Positions 4,980 through 7,812 of a stretch of 7,812 bases of DNA are shown here, in pieces (the stretch's first letter is position 1; every line of letters starts with the position of its first letter). The stretch spans positions 1 to 7,812 of the forward strand of contig JACRCG010000149.1 in NCBI GenBank assembly GCA_016219145.1, given 5' to 3'. Source of the stretch: Deltaproteobacteria bacterium. Its GTDB lineage: Bacteria; Desulfobacterota; Desulfuromonadia; Geobacterales; Pseudopelobacteraceae. The translations under genes were made by a program, and so were the position numbers. The notes under the pieces were generated by a model that did not search any database, was not told the origin of the DNA, and saw nothing but the letters and a program-made list of their open reading frames with translations.

Positions 4980-6503
4980 TTACCATCTCTGCCATTTTAA
5001 CCAGCCGGCAAGCAGATTCTTCACAAACGGCGTCAGCCGCGTCCGGTTGTAGGCGTCTGCCAGGCGTTTGACAACCTCGGCCTGAGTCGGATAGGGATGG
5101 ATTGTTTTCCCGATAGCGGATAATCCGAGCCCATTGGTAATTGCCAGCGAAAACTCGTTGATCATCTCGCCGGCATGACGAGCCACGATGGTGGCTCCCA
5201 GAATCACGTCCGTCCCCTTGCGCAGGTGGACCCTGGCAAAACCTTCCGTTTCGCCGTCAAGAACAGCGCGGTCAATGTCAGACAACCTGACCGTAAACGT
5301 AGTAACCCCGATCCCTCTTTCTTTAGCGTCTTGTTCATACATCCCGACATGAGCAATTTCCGGATCGGTGTAGGTACACCAGGGTATGGTCAGAGCAGAT
5401 GTTTTCTGTCGCCCCATGAAAAGAGCATTGGTAATCAGGATGCGGGCCATGGCGTCGGCAGTGTGAGTGAACTTGTAGGGGGAACAGACATCTCCGGCGG
5501 CATAGACATTCGGGTTGGAGGTCTGCAGAGTGTCACTGACCTTGACACCTGAACCGTCGAATTTTATGCCTGCCTTCTCCAGCCCGAGCCCATCGAGATT
5601 AGGTGCGCGTCCAACTCCTGCCAGTATGGCGTCAACCCGCACATCCAAAAGCTTTCCGTCACGTTCAAGATGAAGAACCCTGTCATTGCCGCTCGAATCA
5701 ACTCCAAGTATCTTCACCCCCAGTTGCAGGTCGATGCCTTCACGAACAAACGCATCGTGGAGAATCTCGGCGGCATCGCCATCCTCGCGGCCAAGAATGT
5801 GGGGACCCAGTTCTATCAGGGATACGCGGCTGCCGAAACGGGCAAACGACTGGGCCAGCTCGCAACCGACTGGACCTGCTCCGATTACCGCCAGACGGGT
5901 GGGCAGTTCAGTCAGCGAGAAGACCGTCTCATTGGTAAGATAGCCCGCCTCTTCCAGCCCCGGTATCGGCGGTGCAGCAGCACGTGCACCGGCGCAGACA
6001 GCAGCTTTTTTGAAGCGCAATGTCTGGCCCGCCACCTCAATCGTAGCGGGACCACTGAAGCTCCCCTGACCGATAAAAACGTCGATCCCCAGTTCATCTC
6101 GGAAACGGCGGGCGGAGTCGTGATGGCTGATATCGGCACGCAGGCGACGCATCCGTTCCATCGCAGCACCGAAGTCGAACCCCAGATCTTTCCCGCCCAA
6201 CACTCCGAATTCAGAGCTGTTGCGTGCATCATGGAGAGCACGGGCGGCCCGGATGACCCCTTTGGAGGGAACGCAACCGACATTCAGACAGTCACCCCCC
6301 ATCAAATGCCGCTCGATCAGGGCCACCTTTGCCCCCAGCCCGGCGGCACCTGCAGCGCAGATCAGTCCGGCCGTTCCAGCGCCGATTACTACGAGATTAT
6401 AGCATTCGGTTGGCTCGGGATTGACCCAGCCTGCTGGATGAACATTTTCTGACAGCTCACGGTTCTCTGGGGTGTCGGGCAGTATTCTGTCCGGAGAGGT
6501 CAC
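4980..6503 (-). CDS. MerA-like FAD-dependent pyridine nucleotide-disulfide oxidoreductase, substrate unknown
   Basis: 507 residues, cytosolic. Residues 1-34 are a hydrophilic extension. The FAD fold begins VVIGAGTAG (38-46), and the redox-active pair is C72/C77 in GGDCLNVGCVPSK (69-81). The NAD(P) fold has VIGAGPVG (206-213) with E231 at the end of its second strand, which points to NADH rather than NADPH. A second FAD motif is YAAGD (334-338). The dimerisation domain runs from about 375 and contains HPYPTQAE (469-476). In glutathione and lipoamide reductases the catalytic His occupies the place of Y471; MerA enzymes also have Tyr here. There is no N-terminal heavy-metal domain and no C-terminal Cys pair (the end is GWLKWQRW), so mercury reduction is unlikely. 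The GTG start at 6503 overlaps the msrB stop as GTGA, which indicates translational coupling. The reductase probably belongs functionally with MsrA, MsrB or the downstream TVP38 protein; its electron acceptor cannot be read from sequence. Confidence 0.9.
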   Translation of the reverse strand: MTSPDRILPDTPENRELSENVHPAGWVNPEPTECYNLVVIGAGTAGLICAAGAAGLGAKVALIERHLMGGDCLNVGCVPSKGVIRAARALHDARNSSEFGVLGGKDLGFDFGAAMERMRRLRADISHHDSARRFRDELGIDVFIGQGSFSGPATIEVAGQTLRFKKAAVCAGARAAAPPIPGLEEAGYLTNETVFSLTELPTRLAVIGAGPVGCELAQSFARFGSRVSLIELGPHILGREDGDAAEILHDAFVREGIDLQLGVKILGVDSSGNDRVLHLERDGKLLDVRVDAILAGVGRAPNLDGLGLEKAGIKFDGSGVKVSDTLQTSNPNVYAAGDVCSPYKFTHTADAMARILITNALFMGRQKTSALTIPWCTYTDPEIAHVGMYEQDAKERGIGVTTFTVRLSDIDRAVLDGETEGFARVHLRKGTDVILGATIVARHAGEMINEFSLAITNGLGLSAIGKTIHPYPTQAEVVKRLADAYNRTRLTPFVKNLLAGWLKWQRW

Positions 6504-7051
6504 GGTGTCTTCACAAATTTCATGGCCGCCGAATTCATGCAGTAGCGCAATCCGGTCGGTTTTGGCCCATCATCGAAAACATGCCCCAGATGGGCGTCAC
6601 AACGGCTGCAGATAACTTCTGTCCGTTTTGAAAAGAAGCTGTTATCGGCTCTGGTCGCGATATTTTCAGGTGCGATCGGCTGCCAGAAACTGGGCCAGCC
6701 GGTGCCTGATTCGTACTTGTGTTCCGAGCTGTAGAGATCGTTGCCGCAGCAGATACACTGATAAACACCATGCTCCTTGTTGTTCCAGGTAACGCCGGTA
6801 AACGCCCGTTCCGTCCCCTGTTCACGGGTAACATGGTACTGTTCGGCCGTCAGCTGTGCGCGCCACTCTTCCGGGGTTTTGACGACTTTATCGCTCATGA
6901 TGTATCCTTTCGCGGTTGCAGAATAAAGCTTGGCCTTGCCTTTGGATGATGCCCCCGGAGCGGCTGTAGAGCCCGTTACAGGTGTTCCGCTGTTGCAGGC
7001 AATCACCGTTGCAATCAAAATCAGGAATATCAGACTTGCAAGAATTCTCAT
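6500..7051 (-). CDS. msrB: Exported lipoprotein methionine-R-sulfoxide reductase MsrB
   Basis: MsrB reduces the R form of methionine sulfoxide in oxidised proteins. The 183-residue product starts with a lipoprotein signal ending in the lipobox VIAC (C19), then a Ser/Gly/Ala/Thr-rich linker to about residue 50, then a complete MsrB domain (about 56-180). Zinc ligands are C99, C102, C148 and C151; SGTGWPSF is at 115-122; HLGHVF at 154-159; the catalytic C171 lies in RYCMNSAAMKF (169-179). The classical recycling cysteine, present in E. coli MsrB as SGCGWPSF, is Thr117 here. C101, the middle one in CICC, is an extra cysteine that might substitute. The ATG at 7051 has GGGAGG 5 bases upstream (7057-7062). 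An internal ATG at 6898 (M52) has its own good ribosome binding site and would give a 132-residue cytosolic form. The gene starts 34 bases after msrA and overlaps the flavoprotein gene. Confidence 0.95.
   Translation of the reverse strand: MRILASLIFLILIATVIACNSGTPVTGSTAAPGASSKGKAKLYSATAKGYIMSDKVVKTPEEWRAQLTAEQYHVTREQGTERAFTGVTWNNKEHGVYQCICCGNDLYSSEHKYESGTGWPSFWQPIAPENIATRADNSFFSKRTEVICSRCDAHLGHVFDDGPKPTGLRYCMNSAAMKFVKTP
6896..6910 (-). promoter_or_regulatory. Internal ribosome binding site and ATG inside msrB
   Basis: On the minus strand AAAGGA (6910-6905) stands 6 bases before ATG 6898-6896, in frame with msrB. Translation from here begins MSDKVVKTPEEW and yields a 132-residue protein, the size of ordinary cytosolic MsrB (137 in E. 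coli), without lipoprotein signal and linker. This suggests either dual localisation or a leader added to an older cytosolic gene. Confidence 0.5.
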
Positions 7052-7085
7052 AACGTCCTCCCGTCATTATTCAGATTTTGATATA

Positions 7086-7736
7086 TCAATGCCCTGCCGC
7101 ACCGCCCCATAACTCCTTGAGCCGCTGGTCACGACCGCAGCCGTTACGGTAATATGAGTATCGCAGCGGATTTTTCTTGTAATAGTGCTGATGATACTCC
7201 TCGGCCGGATAAAATTCTCCGGCGGCGCTGATCTCGGTCATGACCGCTTCCCTGAAGGGCTTGTTCTTCTCCAGGGCATCCTTTGATTGCAGAGCGGCCC
7301 GGCGCTGTTCTTCGGTAGTGTAGAATATGGCGCTTCTGTATTGATCTCCGACATCACAGAACTGTCGGTTTTTAACGGTCGGATCGATATTATGCCAGTA
7401 GACGGCCAGGAGTTTGTCATAGCCGATCTTCGCAGGATCATAGATGATCTGCACCGCTTCGGCATGCCCGGTTCCCCCCGCCGAAACTTCCTTGTAGGTC
7501 GGGTTTTTCTTTTGTCCGCCAGTGTAACCAGGAGTGACCGAAACAACCCCGGGGAGTTTGTCGAATGGCGCTTCCATGCACCAGAAACAACCACCGGCGA
7601 GTACAGCTTTTTCAAGCTGAACAGACGGGAACAGAACGGGTTTCCGCACTGTATTCTCCGACCCGGCTGAACAGACAGATGCAAGGAAAAGCAGCAGTGC
7701 GCTGATAATACAAAAAATGCGGATAAATTTTTTCAT
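7086..7736 (-). CDS. msrA: Exported peptide methionine-S-sulfoxide reductase MsrA
   Basis: MsrA reduces the S form of methionine sulfoxide. The 216-residue product begins with a Sec signal peptide (MKKFIRIF, hydrophobic to about 21) with a likely signal peptidase I site after CSA (22-24), so the enzyme should be periplasmic. The catalytic motif GCFWC is at 49-53 with C50 as nucleophile; other family blocks are PGYTGG (69-74), TGHAEAVQIIYDP (89-101), DQYRSAIFY (131-139) and AEEYHQHYY (178-186). C200 in YRNGCGRD is the probable resolving cysteine, and C127 in QFCDVGDQYR is a second candidate. The ATG at 7736 is preferred over the one at 7742 because GAGAGGG (7744-7750) lies 7 bases before it and only 1 base before the other. 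It is the first visible gene of a four-gene operon and is followed by msrB after 34 bases. Confidence 0.95.
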   Translation of the reverse strand: MKKFIRIFCIISALLLFLASVCSAGSENTVRKPVLFPSVQLEKAVLAGGCFWCMEAPFDKLPGVVSVTPGYTGGQKKNPTYKEVSAGGTGHAEAVQIIYDPAKIGYDKLLAVYWHNIDPTVKNRQFCDVGDQYRSAIFYTTEEQRRAALQSKDALEKNKPFREAVMTEISAAGEFYPAEEYHQHYYKKNPLRYSYYRNGCGRDQRLKELWGGAAGH

Positions 7737-7743
7737 GATCATG

Positions 7744-7750
7744 CCCTCTC
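7744..7750 (-). promoter_or_regulatory. Ribosome binding site of msrA
   Basis: GAGAGGG on the minus strand, 7 bases before the ATG at 7736; it selects that start over the ATG at 7742. Confidence 0.65.
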
Positions 7751-7760
7751 TTCTCCGTTC

Positions 7761-7789
7761 AGCTTACCCCACCGCAACAGAGAATTCAA
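7761..7789 (-). promoter_or_regulatory. Weak candidate promoter of the msrA operon
   Basis: TTGAAT (7789-7784) and TAAGCT (7766-7761) are separated by 17 bases on the minus strand, upstream of the msrA ribosome binding site. The -35 matches 4 of 6 and the -10 only 3 of 6. The real promoter may lie beyond the right edge, since only 62 bases upstream of the ribosome binding site are visible. Confidence 0.2.
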
Positions 7790-7812
7790 TGTATGATTAA
7801 CCTGCTGAAACC

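Noticed and set aside
5670..6452. Plus-strand open frame of 260 codons opposite the flavoprotein
   Set aside because: The minus strand encodes an intact 507-residue reductase with all catalytic motifs; the plus frame shows none.
4980..6503. Mercuric reductase merA
   Set aside because: Similar core, but no heavy-metal-associated domain, no C-terminal Cys pair and no other mer gene nearby.
7665..7736. Lipoprotein signal on MsrA (Cys at residue 22)
   Set aside because: The sequence before it is L-A-S-V-C; Val directly before Cys does not fit a lipobox, whereas CSA at 22-24 fits signal peptidase I.
1..7812. CRISPR arrays, tRNAs, mobile elements, toxin-antitoxin or defence genes
   Set aside because: Nearly every base is covered by housekeeping-type genes with short gaps; no repeat arrays, cloverleaf sequences, transposases or integrases were seen.

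Overview
The window looks like a chromosomal segment of a Gram-negative deltaproteobacterium-type organism, most likely a Geobacter/Desulfuromonas relative. This is an inference from base composition in the mid-50s % GC, hydrogenase maturation next to an outer-membrane lipoprotein/phospholipid operon, and several GTG/TTG starts with good Shine-Dalgarno sites. Every gene here was assigned by reading protein motifs, with no database search. I see no rRNA, tRNA, CRISPR array, insertion sequence or phage gene.

Layout: (1) Positions 1-989, minus strand, hold hypE (NiFe-hydrogenase cyanide-ligand synthesis), cut by the left edge only a few codons before its natural end. (2) Positions 990-1125 are a divergent promoter region. 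(3) Positions 1126-4247, plus strand, hold four tightly packed genes: a 442-residue oxidoreductase that I place tentatively with the FabMG-type enoyl-ACP reductases, the BamD-like lipoprotein of the outer-membrane protein insertion machine, a small NTF2-like lipoprotein, and plsY (acyl-phosphate:glycerol-3-phosphate acyltransferase). The shared theme is envelope biogenesis: fatty acid reduction, first acylation of phospholipid, and outer-membrane protein assembly. (4) Positions 4253-7736, minus strand, hold a second compact operon, read from right to left: exported msrA, lipoprotein msrB, a MerA-like FAD/NAD(P) disulfide oxidoreductase whose GTG start overlaps the msrB stop, and a TVP38/TMEM64 (VTT) membrane protein. 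Operons 3 and 4 converge with only five bases between their stop codons.

The most interesting part is operon 4. It pairs an envelope methionine-sulfoxide repair couple with an uncharacterised flavin disulfide reductase and a cysteine-free membrane protein. msrB has a second, well-placed ribosome binding site and ATG directly after its leader, so one gene may make both an exported and a cytosolic enzyme. The flavoenzyme keeps the redox CxxxxC but has Tyr where glutathione and lipoamide reductases carry the catalytic His, and it lacks the mercury-binding C-terminal cysteines, so 'mercuric reductase' would be a misleading name.
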